6,103 nt of DNA from Candidatus Woesearchaeota archaeon (GCA_016934775.1 JAFGSP010000033.1:1-6103); one strand, 5' to 3'. Positions 1 to 5,530 are shown, numbered from the stretch's first letter. Notes: generated by a model not told the origin, from the sequence alone. Numbers and translations are program-made.

Positions 1-460
1 ACTCGACATTGATCTTGATGGACTTTTTCTCCTTGACTTCCTTTTTGGGAACCGTCAGGGTAAGAATGCCTTTATTGAACTTGGCATTCACTTTTCCCTC
101 ATCGATCTCGGCATGGAAAGGAATCTGCCTTAAGAAAGAGCCGTAGTGAGTTTCCCTGTAATAAGTGCTCTTGTTTTTCTCTTCCTTTTCCTCTTTCTTT
201 TCTCCTTTAAGTGTCAGGATGCTGTCATCAATGGAAACGCTGATATCGTCCTTTTCCAGTCCAGGCAGCTCAGCCTTGACAGAATAGGATTTATCATCTT
301 CAGCGACTTCGATTTTTGGAGTGAAGCCCTCTTCATCTCGTGTGATGAGGCTTTTTCCAAAAAACCTGTCAAAGATGTCATCCGTTTCCCTCCTGAAATC
401 AACAAGAGGAGTAAAGAAAAAGTCAACATCATCTCTTTTTCTCCAAGGTACAAGTTTCAT
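1..460 (-). CDS. Small heat shock protein (Hsp20/alpha-crystallin family), 3' end cut by window edge
   Basis: ATP-independent cytoplasmic holdase chaperone that binds unfolding proteins and forms oligomers. The minus strand reads 153 codons from ATG at 460 to the window edge without a stop. Residues 1-45 are an N-terminal arm starting MKLVPWRKRDD and rich in Phe and Asp (DDIFDRFFG at 27-35), typical of bacterial Hsp20. The alpha-crystallin domain spans about 46-140, with KAELPGLEKDDISV at 62-75 and the hallmark FNKGILTLTVPK at 128-139. The last visible residues, SIKINVE (147-153), look like the C-terminal I-x-I/V anchor, so probably only a few codons are missing. The start is fixed by a strong ribosome site, AAGGAGGTGA, about seven bases upstream. 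A sigma-54 promoter lies at 492-507. The family is clear; the exact gene name is not. Confidence 0.95.
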   Translation of the reverse strand, partial: MKLVPWRKRDDVDFFFTPLVDFRRETDDIFDRFFGKSLITRDEEGFTPKIEVAEDDKSYSVKAELPGLEKDDISVSIDDSILTLKGEKKEEKEEKNKSTYYRETHYGSFLRQIPFHAEIDEGKVNAKFNKGILTLTVPKKEVKEKKSIKINVE

Positions 461-491
461 GGTTTTCACCTCCTTTATTTTATTTATTTTT

Positions 492-507
492 AGCAAGGCA
501 CATGCCA
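492..507 (-). promoter_or_regulatory. Sigma-54 (-24/-12) promoter of hsp20
   Basis: The minus strand reads TGGCATGTGCCTTGCT from 507 to 492. It matches the sigma-54 consensus TGGCAYGN4TTGCW, with the invariant GG and GC separated by exactly ten bases. Transcription should start near 481, giving a leader of about 20 bases that contains the strong ribosome site of hsp20. Such promoters need an ATP-dependent enhancer-binding activator, so this heat-shock gene is probably under activator control rather than sigma-32 or HrcA. I saw no CIRCE-like inverted repeat here. Confidence 0.85.
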
Positions 508-561
508 ATTTGTGTTGTTTCTTTAACATATTGCAAATAAGTATTTTAAAAATATAAAAAG

Positions 562-576
562 TTGAACATAGTTCAA
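562..576. promoter_or_regulatory. Perfect palindrome upstream of the sigma-54 promoter, candidate activator site
   Basis: TTGAAC-ATA-GTTCAA is a perfect 6-3-6 inverted repeat. Its centre (569) is about 88 bases upstream of the predicted hsp20 start site near 481, within the usual range for enhancer-binding proteins. The bases between it and the promoter are very A/T rich (541-560), which would favour DNA bending. Only one copy is visible. Its role as an activator site is inferred from symmetry and position. Confidence 0.5.
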
Positions 577-657
577 GTGTATGGGTCATTTTGATACATA
601 TGTTTCTACTAAGAGAGTGCTCTATGCAGAAATAATAAGGAAGATAAAAAAGAATAT

Positions 658-1074
658 CTATTCGTTGTCGAAAATAACGTTGCCCTGGGCCAGCTGCTTG
701 ACTCTTTCTATAATCTCCTGGCCGATTGAGGAGATGTCCTCAACACCTTTTGACATGGGTTTTTGAATGATATCAAATATTCCCAGGCTATGGGCTTTAG
801 AAAGGATTTCATCTCTTTCAAGAGCCGTAACGATAAGAATGGGTGTTGGATGATAAGACATGATGTACTCCATTGTCTCAACGCCGTCCATAACAGGCAT
901 CTTGATATCCAGAACAATCACGTCCGGATTGACAGGCGCACTTTTCAGGAAGGTAATCGCGTCTTTCCCGTTTATGGCTGTTCCGATGACCTGTATCGCG
1001 GGATCTTTCTCAAGAAAAAACGAAATGATCTCAAGAGCTGTTCTGGAATCGTCAACAAGAAGAACTTTGATCAT
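658..1074 (-). CDS. Stand-alone response regulator receiver protein, CheB-type receiver without an output domain
   Basis: A 138-aa phospho-receiver, probably cytoplasmic, expected to be phosphorylated by a histidine kinase not encoded here. Key residues are all present: the acidic pair D8/D9 (VLLVDDS), phospho-acceptor D56 (VIVLDIKMP), T83 (LIVTAL) and K105 (IIQKP). GTAINGKDAI and PVMDGVETMEYIM resemble the receiver half of CheB methylesterases, but the protein stops about 30 residues after K105 with no room for an esterase or DNA-binding domain. The tail (110-138) is a short helix-like extension. ATG at 1074 is preceded by AAAGGAAGAG. It lies 198 bp upstream of hsp20 on the same strand, but hsp20 has its own promoter. 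It is divergent from the HD-GYP gene, a plausible signalling partner. The target is unknown. Confidence 0.93.
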   Translation of the reverse strand: MIKVLLVDDSRTALEIISFFLEKDPAIQVIGTAINGKDAITFLKSAPVNPDVIVLDIKMPVMDGVETMEYIMSYHPTPILIVTALERDEILSKAHSLGIFDIIQKPMSKGVEDISSIGQEIIERVKQLAQGNVIFDNE

Positions 1075-1226
1075 TATCTCTTCCTTTATAATCGCTTCAG
1101 TTAAGATTTATTCTAGAAAAAATACCATCTCAAAGAAAGAAAAATTTTGCCCTCCTCTTTCAATGCTTTACAGCCATCGTCGCCTGCGGCTGTTTTGACT
1201 GAACAAGACACGGACAAAAGGCCGAG

Positions 1227-1248
1227 AAAAAAACCGAAAAGACTTCGG
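1227..1248 (-). terminator. Terminator-like hairpin with T tract in the leader of the response regulator
   Basis: Read on the minus strand, CCGAA-GTCTT-TTCGG (1248-1234) is followed at once by seven T. This has the form of an intrinsic terminator, but the stem is only five pairs. No minus-strand gene lies just upstream, so it would either stop stray antisense transcription from the HD-GYP side or act as an attenuator in the response regulator leader. A competing pairing exists between GCCGA (1221-1225) and TCGGC (1245-1249). Confidence 0.35.
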
Positions 1249-1297
1249 CGAGGTTTCACGTTATGTTATACGTCACCTGCCTTGACTCTTAAGAAAG

Positions 1298-1326
1298 TTG
1301 AAATCCAACTCTTTTTCTGCTATTGT
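1298..1326 (+). promoter_or_regulatory. Candidate sigma-70-type promoter of the HD-GYP gene, overlapped by a small inverted repeat
   Basis: TTGAAA (1298-1303) and TATTGT (1321-1326) are separated by 17 bases. The predicted start near 1333 leaves a leader of only about 11 bases before ATG 1344, which agrees with the lack of a clear ribosome site. AGTTG-AAATC-CAACT (1296-1310) is a perfect 5-5-5 inverted repeat over the -35 box and could be an operator. The rest of the 1075-1343 gap shows nothing else convincing beyond the terminator-like hairpin and a loose hairpin at 1170-1193. Confidence 0.45.
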
Positions 1327-1343
1327 ATTTGTGGTACGTGACT

Positions 1344-3014
1344 ATGGACAAGCCCTATATACAGAAAAAGACCTCCAGCAAATCAGAGCCCAGGCACTTT
1401 CTTGATCACCCCTTGACCATAGGCCGTGCTTTGGATTGCGATATTAACCTCAACTACGCCAGCGTCAGCCGGCACCATGCAGAGATTTTCTTTGCAAACA
1501 ATGAATGTTACATTAAAGACCTTGGGAGCAAAAACTGCACTTACGTTAACGGGGAACCTGTCCAGTGTCAAAAGCTGAGTCCCGGCGATGTCATCACCAT
1601 CAATCCGGCAAAATTCATCTTCCGCGACGGGACGACTCCTTCGTCTGATGTTGTCATGCCCCAGGAAAAAGTGGAAGAGCTCTCCCCTGACCTCACCACC
1701 ATTCAAAGCATACCCATGGCAAGGGAAGCTCAGCAGAAAAAGTCCGCAACAGAAAATATTGCTCAAAAAAACTTTCAGCTTCTGACAGAGGCCATCCAGA
1801 CCTTCACGACAAATGAAAGCATCGATGTCCTCATGAAAAAAGTCATCGAAGAAATCCTCAAGCTTATTCCGGCGCATAATGCAGCTCTTTTTCAAAAAAA
1901 TGAAAGAGGCATTCTTGCGCTCAAGGTCCATCAGCAGGGGGAAGACGTTAAGGAACAATTTTCTTATTCCAGAAGCATTATCCGGAAGGTCGCCGGCGAA
2001 AGACAGGCCCTTCTCATCACAGACACCTCGCTTAGCGAAAAGTTCAAGGCTGAAGCCAGCATCGTGAACTATGACATCAAATCCGTCATGTGCTCTCCCC
2101 TTCTTTACCATGACGAACTCATGGGAATTATTTATATGGATACACACGGCGTTGTGAAGATTTTCGACGAAAGCTCGCTTCAGCTTCTGACAGGAATTTC
2201 TTCAGCGGCCGCTTCGGCCATCTACAGCTCTCTGATGATGGAAAAAATTAAAAGCCAGGCCGAGTATTTGGAAAAAGCCAATTATCAGATGATGTTCACA
2301 CTGGCCAATACGATAGAGGCGAGAGACCACTATACAGCAGGACACACCTGGCGCGTGACCCGCTTTTCCGAGATCATCGCCCGCATGCTCGGCTGGACGG
2401 ATGAGAAACTGACAGCCCTGCATATCGGAGGCGTCCTGCATGACATCGGAAAAATCGGGGTGCCGGACAGCATTATCCAGAAGCCGGCCAAGCTGACAGA
2501 TGAAGAGTATGAAATCATGAAAAGCCATCCGAAAAGAGGGTCTATGATCCTCAAGGAAGCTGGCTGCCTCACAGAGGCCATACCGTTCATCCTCTATCAC
2601 CATGAACGGTTTGACGGAAAGGGATATCCTTACCAGCTTAAAGGCGATTCTATCCCTATCGAAGGCCGCATCATGGCTGTTGCCGACGCTTTTGATGCCA
2701 TGACAAGCGACCGGCCCTACAGAAAAGGCATGTCCTCGGAAAGAGCCATTGAAATCATCAAGGAAAACGCCGGGACCCAGTTTGATCCGAAAATCGTATC
2801 CCTTTTCTGTGAAGCGTATGAAAAGGGCCTTATCAATGAGATCATTCAGAACTACCAGAAATCCAAAGCAAGCATCGAATGCCCGTTCTGCTCGACAAAC
2901 ATATCCGTCCCGCCTGATGTTGAAAGTCATATCGTTATGATCTGTCCTATCTGCGACCATAAGTATAAAATCGAATCCTCCCCTGACGGACTCAGCGCCA
3001 TCAGGGCAGACTAG
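1344..3014 (+). CDS. FHA-GAF-HD-GYP signalling protein with C-terminal zinc ribbon, predicted cyclic-di-GMP phosphodiesterase
   Basis: A 556-aa soluble protein expected to degrade the second messenger cyclic-di-GMP. Domains in order: FHA, about 20-95 (GR at 27-28, SRHH at 42-45, SKNCT at 62-66 with Cys where Gly is usual, NG at 69-70), a phosphothreonine-binding fold; GAF, about 145-295, a small-ligand sensor; HD-GYP, about 312-500. The HD-GYP metal set looks complete: H334, H366/D367 with HDIGK, H395, H419/H420 and D448, plus HHERFDGKGYP, so it should be active. A C-terminal ribbon has two CxxC pairs (C513/C516, C534/C537). There is no signal peptide or membrane segment. ATG 1344 is preferred: an in-frame TTG at 1323 falls inside the predicted -10 box. 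No clear ribosome site or strong terminator is visible. Function is inferred from family knowledge. Confidence 0.93.
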   Translation: MDKPYIQKKTSSKSEPRHFLDHPLTIGRALDCDINLNYASVSRHHAEIFFANNECYIKDLGSKNCTYVNGEPVQCQKLSPGDVITINPAKFIFRDGTTPSSDVVMPQEKVEELSPDLTTIQSIPMAREAQQKKSATENIAQKNFQLLTEAIQTFTTNESIDVLMKKVIEEILKLIPAHNAALFQKNERGILALKVHQQGEDVKEQFSYSRSIIRKVAGERQALLITDTSLSEKFKAEASIVNYDIKSVMCSPLLYHDELMGIIYMDTHGVVKIFDESSLQLLTGISSAAASAIYSSLMMEKIKSQAEYLEKANYQMMFTLANTIEARDHYTAGHTWRVTRFSEIIARMLGWTDEKLTALHIGGVLHDIGKIGVPDSIIQKPAKLTDEEYEIMKSHPKRGSMILKEAGCLTEAIPFILYHHERFDGKGYPYQLKGDSIPIEGRIMAVADAFDAMTSDRPYRKGMSSERAIEIIKENAGTQFDPKIVSLFCEAYEKGLINEIIQNYQKSKASIECPFCSTNISVPPDVESHIVMICPICDHKYKIESSPDGLSAIRAD

Positions 3015-3033
3015 ACGGGTTCTTTAATCCGAA

Positions 3034-3135
3034 GGATGTGGAACGTTCGCTCGCTACTGCTCGCTCAGATGAGGGACGTCATAAAACGTCATGTATCATG
3101 AAGCATAATAATATATGGACGGATAACTCTGCCAT
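3034..3135 (+). repeat. Diverged copy of the repeat seen again at 3390-3469
   Basis: Patchy but ordered similarity links this stretch to 3390-3469: GGATGTGG against GGATATGG, then GTTCGC, TCATGAA, ATAAT, and finally an identical 19-mer (3117-3135 and 3451-3469). This copy is about 22 bases longer in the middle, where it holds a 7-base direct repeat ACGTCAT at 3076 and 3086. The 19-mer is certain; homology of the rest is by eye. The stretch begins just after the HD-GYP stop, and no T-tracted terminator hairpin is visible in it. Confidence 0.5.
3107..3135 (+). pseudogene. tRNA-Gln-like fragment (leftmost unit of the decayed array)
   Basis: The 19 bases GGACGGATAACTCTGCCAT at 3117-3135 correspond to the D-stem 3' side and anticodon arm of the intact tRNA-Gln, which reads GGACGGATGACTCTGGAT at 3630-3647. 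No acceptor or T arm can be recognised around it. It is identical to the same part of the second decayed copy at 3451-3469, so the two broken copies share changes that the intact gene lacks. Confidence 0.5.
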
Positions 3136-3230
3136 GAATTAAATATAAGATCGATTCATTTTCAAATGCTTCTTATCCCTTCTTAGTAAACCAATGGTAA
3201 GATGTTAGATACAATCGTTGCGATTAAAAC

Positions 3231-3259
3231 TTGACGAAGATTCTATATCATAATAGAAT
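3231..3259 (+). promoter_or_regulatory. Promoter of the decayed tRNA-Gln copy
   Basis: TTGACG (3231-3236), a 17-base spacer, and TAGAAT (3254-3259). The wider segment 3222-3259 aligns without gaps to 3541-3578, with 29 of 38 bases identical; both boxes and the spacing are unchanged while the spacer has drifted. The predicted start is near 3266, about 20 bases before the broken tRNA. It may still be active and read through into the intact tRNA. Confidence 0.7.
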
Positions 3260-3284
3260 TTTCAATTTCTACGATATCTCAGGT

Positions 3285-3480
3285 TGCCGGATCATTTCGC
3301 CTGTCTCTTTCACGAATCAAGAATGCTATAGACATAAGGCTTCCGAGGTGAAGCTGTATAAATATACTGCGAACCGAGGATAACGCAGTGGATATGGCAT
3401 TATTGGTTCGCCTCCGGTGACGCAGTCATGAATGAGACAGGATAATGGTAGGACGGATAACTCTGCCATCATCTAGTATT
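3285..3480 (+). pseudogene. tRNA-Gln pseudogene split in the D arm by a 142-bp insert
   Basis: The 5' piece TGCCGGATC (3285-3293) matches the acceptor strand of the intact tRNA-Gln; with its leader, CAGGTTGCCGGATC is identical at 3280-3293 and 3605-3618. After the insert the tRNA resumes at TAATGGTAGGACGGAT (3443-3458), then a changed anticodon arm and CATCTAGT. The T arm and 3' acceptor strand are lost: the sequence passes into TTGTTCTCTTTTTATT. It cannot make a tRNA. Together with its promoter it is a tandem duplicate of the downstream gene; the unit is close to 180 bp once the insert is removed. Confidence 0.75.
3300..3441. repeat. 142-bp hairpin-rich insert with terminal inverted repeats
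   Basis: The ends are CCTGTCTCTTTC (3300-3311) and GAATGAGACAGG (3430-3441), inverted copies matching at 11 of 12 bases, including 8 perfect outer pairs. Inside lie GCTTC/GAAGC (3339-3343, 3350-3354), ACTGCG/CGCAGT (3366-3371, 3384-3389), and a longer alternative stem of 3367-3379 with 3411-3425 (about 12 pairs with a small internal loop and one bulge). It codes for no obvious protein. It could be a MITE-like element or a mobile structured RNA. No clear target-site duplication is seen, and its right part seems to recur at 3034-3110. Confidence 0.5.
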
Positions 3481-3549
3481 GTTCTCTTTTTATTCATGCT
3501 GTTTTTCAAGTTTAGATAATAGACTTAATGTAAACTTAAAGATTAAGGC

Positions 3550-3578
3550 TTGACGAAAGTTACGCATGATAATAGAAT
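3550..3578 (+). promoter_or_regulatory. Promoter of tRNA-Gln(CTG)
   Basis: TTGACG (3550-3555), a 17-base spacer, TAGAAT (3573-3578). Predicted start near 3585, leaving a leader of about 25 bases to be removed by RNase P. Conservation of both boxes and spacing in the upstream duplicate supports the call. The 60 or so bases between the pseudogene and this promoter (3481-3540) are A/T rich with no other feature I can name. Confidence 0.8.
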
Positions 3579-3609
3579 TCTACGACATTACTTGACCGAA
3601 AAACCAGGT

Positions 3610-3683
3610 TGCCGGATCGTCTAATGGTAGGACGGATGACTCTGGATCATCTAGTCTAGGTTCGAATCCTAGTCCGGCAGCCA
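3610..3683 (+). tRNA. tRNA-Gln, anticodon CTG, with encoded CCA
   Basis: A full cloverleaf can be drawn. The acceptor TGCCGGA (3610-3616) pairs with TCCGGCA (3673-3679), followed by discriminator G3680 and CCA. The D stem is GTCT/GGAC, the anticodon stem GATGA/TCATC, and the loop CTCTGGA (3640-3646) carries anticodon CTG at 3642-3644, reading codon CAG. The variable loop is TAGT, and the T arm is CTAGG-TTCGAAT-CCTAG. The U1-A72 pair and G73 are standard bacterial tRNA-Gln identity features. No terminator follows the CCA; the foreign element begins there, so the native terminator has probably been displaced. The recombinase gene overlaps the last 15 bases in antisense. Confidence 0.97.
3669..3683. 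other. Probable attachment-site half at the tRNA-Gln 3' end
   Basis: These 15 bases are shared by the tRNA 3' end and the last codons of the recombinase gene. The recombinase stop (TAG, 3671-3669) is the complement of T-arm bases, and the final residues of NNWLPD are read from the complement of the tRNA acceptor strand and CCA. An integrase gene directly abutting a tRNA 3' end is the classic sign of an integrative element. The core could extend further into the T arm; the other junction is not in the window, so the limits are inferred. Confidence 0.6.
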
Positions 3684-5252
3684 ATTATTACTCTCAGCGA
3701 ACAATTTATCATTCGCAACCAATTTGGGCTGCTCGAAATAGGAAATTCTGCAATGGCCAGAAGCCTTATCTCTCTCATGCCATTCAACCACTTCAACAAT
3801 CCTGTAAATAAGCTCTTTAAGCTCCTGCTTATTGGCTTTTTTAAGGACATCTTTAAAGCTGCTGAAAGAATCATACATTGCTTCTGCTGAAAGGCATTGT
3901 TCTTTTAATTTATCTGTTTCAAAGCTCATGTCAGAAAGCCTTGTTTCAATGGATTCTTTTTCCTTTTCCAGATTTAGCATTCTGTTCTTTATAGCTTTGA
4001 AAGCTGCTACTCCTCCATTTTCTACAGAATCAACCATTTTCTCTAATTTCTTGTCTATCTCCTGCATTTGGCAAAAAAGCCTCTTTTTTTCTGATTGATG
4101 CTCTTTAAGCTTAGCATCCATATTTTTATTGGCTTTTCTGATTATCTGGTCTATCTCCTTCTTATCCATAGAAAGCTCTTTTACCCTTTCTACAACTAAA
4201 TCCTCGATAGACTTTGCAGGCACATATCTGGCTTCACAGCCGCTTTTCCCAACATGGATATTCCTTGTGCACTGGTAATAGTGATAAGGCTTTCCCGAAC
4301 CATTTAGCCCGCTTTTAGGAACCATCATAGAGCCGCATTTCCCGCATTTCAGAATGCCTTTTAAAAGATAAACATGCAGCTTTGGAAGCTTGTCATTGCT
4401 TCTTGTTACCCTGTTTTTATCAAGTAGCTTTTGTACTTTCATAAATGTCCTCTTGTCTATTATAGCTTTATGTTTTCCATCATATAAACTGCCGCTCCAG
4501 CTTATCTTTCCAATATAAGCCGGATTAGTCAGCATCCTTATTATCGCCTGCTTATTGAAGGCAGTGCCGCCATGATTTTTCCCTCTTCTGGATTCATATA
4601 CAGGCATCTTATATCCTTTTTCCTGCAAAATCCTTTGAGTCTGGCCTGCTGAGCCTGTCTCTATACAGAGCTTAAAAGCCTTCTTTACCATCTCTGCATC
4701 CTTTTTATTGATTTTAAAAACTCCCTTGTTTTCAGGATCAATATCATAGCCTATTACCCTGCCTCCATTCCTGAGACCTTGCTCAGCCCTGTATTGTAGT
4801 GTAGCAACAGTCCTTTCTCCTGTTTGCTCTCTTTCAAGCTGTGCAAAAACAAGAATAATGGAAAGCATAGCTCTCCCGATTGCTGTGCTGGTGTCAAACT
4901 TTTCATTCAAAGAGATAAGCTGGATATTCTTGCTTTGGAGATTTTCCCAGACAGAAGAAAAGTCTTTTATTGATCTTGTAAGCCTGTCTATTTTCCATAT
5001 CAGGACAGCATTAATCTTTTTATCATCAATATCCTGCATCAGCCTCTTGAATTCAGGCCTTTTGAGATTTTTCCCTGACCTGCCCTCTTCCCTGTAAATA
5101 TCAACCAATTCCCATTTCTTGCTATTATGCTTGTTTTCATACTCAATATAGGCTTTTATCTTGGCTTCCTGTGCATCTAAGGAGCCGTCTTCTATATCTG
5201 CCTGCCTGTAGGAAGAGACCCTTGTGTAAATAGCGCATTTTACAATATCCAC
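3669..5252 (-). CDS. Large serine recombinase (site-specific integrase)
   Basis: A 527-aa integrase that cuts and rejoins two attachment sites through a phosphoserine-DNA link. Resolvase catalytic domain, about 4-150: YTRVSSYRQ with the likely nucleophile S13, then WKIDRLTRS (86-94) and QLEREQTGERT (138-148) carrying conserved arginines. Recombinase DNA-binding domain, about 165-280. Zinc beta-ribbon, about 297-350 (C303, C306, C328, C339). A long charged coiled coil, about 360-455, is the part that controls integration against excision in this family. The length is normal and no key residue is missing. The start is GTG at 5252, preceded by AAGGAG eight bases away; an upstream ATG meets a stop after three codons. 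The C-terminus runs into the tRNA-Gln gene. All 31 arginine codons are AGA or AGG. Confidence 0.95.
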   Translation of the reverse strand: MDIVKCAIYTRVSSYRQADIEDGSLDAQEAKIKAYIEYENKHNSKKWELVDIYREEGRSGKNLKRPEFKRLMQDIDDKKINAVLIWKIDRLTRSIKDFSSVWENLQSKNIQLISLNEKFDTSTAIGRAMLSIILVFAQLEREQTGERTVATLQYRAEQGLRNGGRVIGYDIDPENKGVFKINKKDAEMVKKAFKLCIETGSAGQTQRILQEKGYKMPVYESRRGKNHGGTAFNKQAIIRMLTNPAYIGKISWSGSLYDGKHKAIIDKRTFMKVQKLLDKNRVTRSNDKLPKLHVYLLKGILKCGKCGSMMVPKSGLNGSGKPYHYYQCTRNIHVGKSGCEARYVPAKSIEDLVVERVKELSMDKKEIDQIIRKANKNMDAKLKEHQSEKKRLFCQMQEIDKKLEKMVDSVENGGVAAFKAIKNRMLNLEKEKESIETRLSDMSFETDKLKEQCLSAEAMYDSFSSFKDVLKKANKQELKELIYRIVEVVEWHERDKASGHCRISYFEQPKLVANDKLFAESNNWLPD

Positions 5253-5283
5253 AGAAAAAACTCCTTTAATAATTCATCTCTGT

Positions 5284-5289
5284 ATTATA
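5284..5289 (-). promoter_or_regulatory. Possible -10 box of the recombinase gene
   Basis: TATAAT reads on the minus strand at 5289-5284 in the 72-bp gap before the recombinase. A TTGAAA upstream is 21 bases away, too far for an ordinary -35 box, so this is weak. A start near 5277 would give a leader of about 25 bases containing the AAGGAG site at 5266-5261. The recombinase may instead be transcribed with the two genes upstream. Confidence 0.25.
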
Positions 5290-5324
5290 TGGTAATCCAA
5301 TTTAGATATATTTCAAGAAAGAAA

Positions 5325-5528
5325 TTACTTTTTCTTGATATTTCTTGCAATAATCTTTGCGCAGATATCAGTAATCTCTTCCCATCTTTCAGAAGGGCTA
5401 TCAGAATTTTCAGAGGAATTCCTATGGAGAGTTCCTGGAGGCAGGATTTCAAAAGTAATATCAAACTTCTTTTTAGAGCCTTTCAGCCTGCCTCTTTTAT
5501 AATATTTTGATTGTATTTTCTTTTTCAT
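5325..5528 (-). CDS. Small basic protein of unknown function, 67 aa
   Basis: I do not recognise a family. The protein starts MKKKIQSKYYKRGRLKGSKK, a highly basic stretch that could touch nucleic acid. It has a Ser/Glu-rich middle (HRNSSENSDSPSERWEE, 35-51) and a helix-like basic end (ITDICAKIIARNIKKK). There is no signal peptide or membrane segment. Its ATG lies two bases after the stop of the 186-aa gene, with only a weak GGAAA ribosome site inside that gene, so translation is probably coupled. Position between the unknown protein and the recombinase suggests an accessory role such as regulation or a directionality factor, but that is inference from position and charge only. Like its neighbours it has only AGA/AGG arginine codons (5 of 5). 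Confidence 0.65.
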   Translation of the reverse strand: MKKKIQSKYYKRGRLKGSKKKFDITFEILPPGTLHRNSSENSDSPSERWEEITDICAKIIARNIKKK

Positions 5529-5530
5529 GA

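Noticed and set aside
146..493. 115-codon plus-strand open frame over hsp20
   Set aside because: Lies antisense to a well-supported Hsp20 gene; low-complexity Phe/Leu start and no family features.
1323..1343. TTG start seven codons upstream for the HD-GYP protein
   Set aside because: It falls inside the predicted -10 box and has no ribosome site; the FHA domain needs none of the extra residues. ATG 1344 is preferred.
1383..2147. 254-codon minus-strand open frame inside the HD-GYP gene
   Set aside because: Antisense shadow of conserved FHA and GAF coding sequence; the product has no recognisable domain.
2202..2960. 252-codon minus-strand open frame inside the HD-GYP gene
   Set aside because: Antisense shadow of the catalytic HD-GYP domain, whose motifs are intact on the plus strand.
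3075..3090. Terminator of the HD-GYP gene (GACGT/ACGTC hairpin)
   Set aside because: Only five pairs and no following T tract; better explained as part of the 7-base direct repeat ACGTCAT.
3367..3425. Integron attC site
   Set aside because: The imperfect stem is suggestive, but no paired RYYYAAC/GTTRRRY core boxes are found and no tyrosine-type integron integrase is in the window.
3300..3441. Group I intron in a tRNA
   Set aside because: The insert is in the D arm rather than the anticodon loop, is short, and the downstream tRNA half lacks a T arm, so splicing could not restore a tRNA.
3015..3609. CRISPR array
   Set aside because: The repeats are two or three diverged tRNA-like units of unequal length, not short identical repeats with regular spacers, and no cas gene is present.
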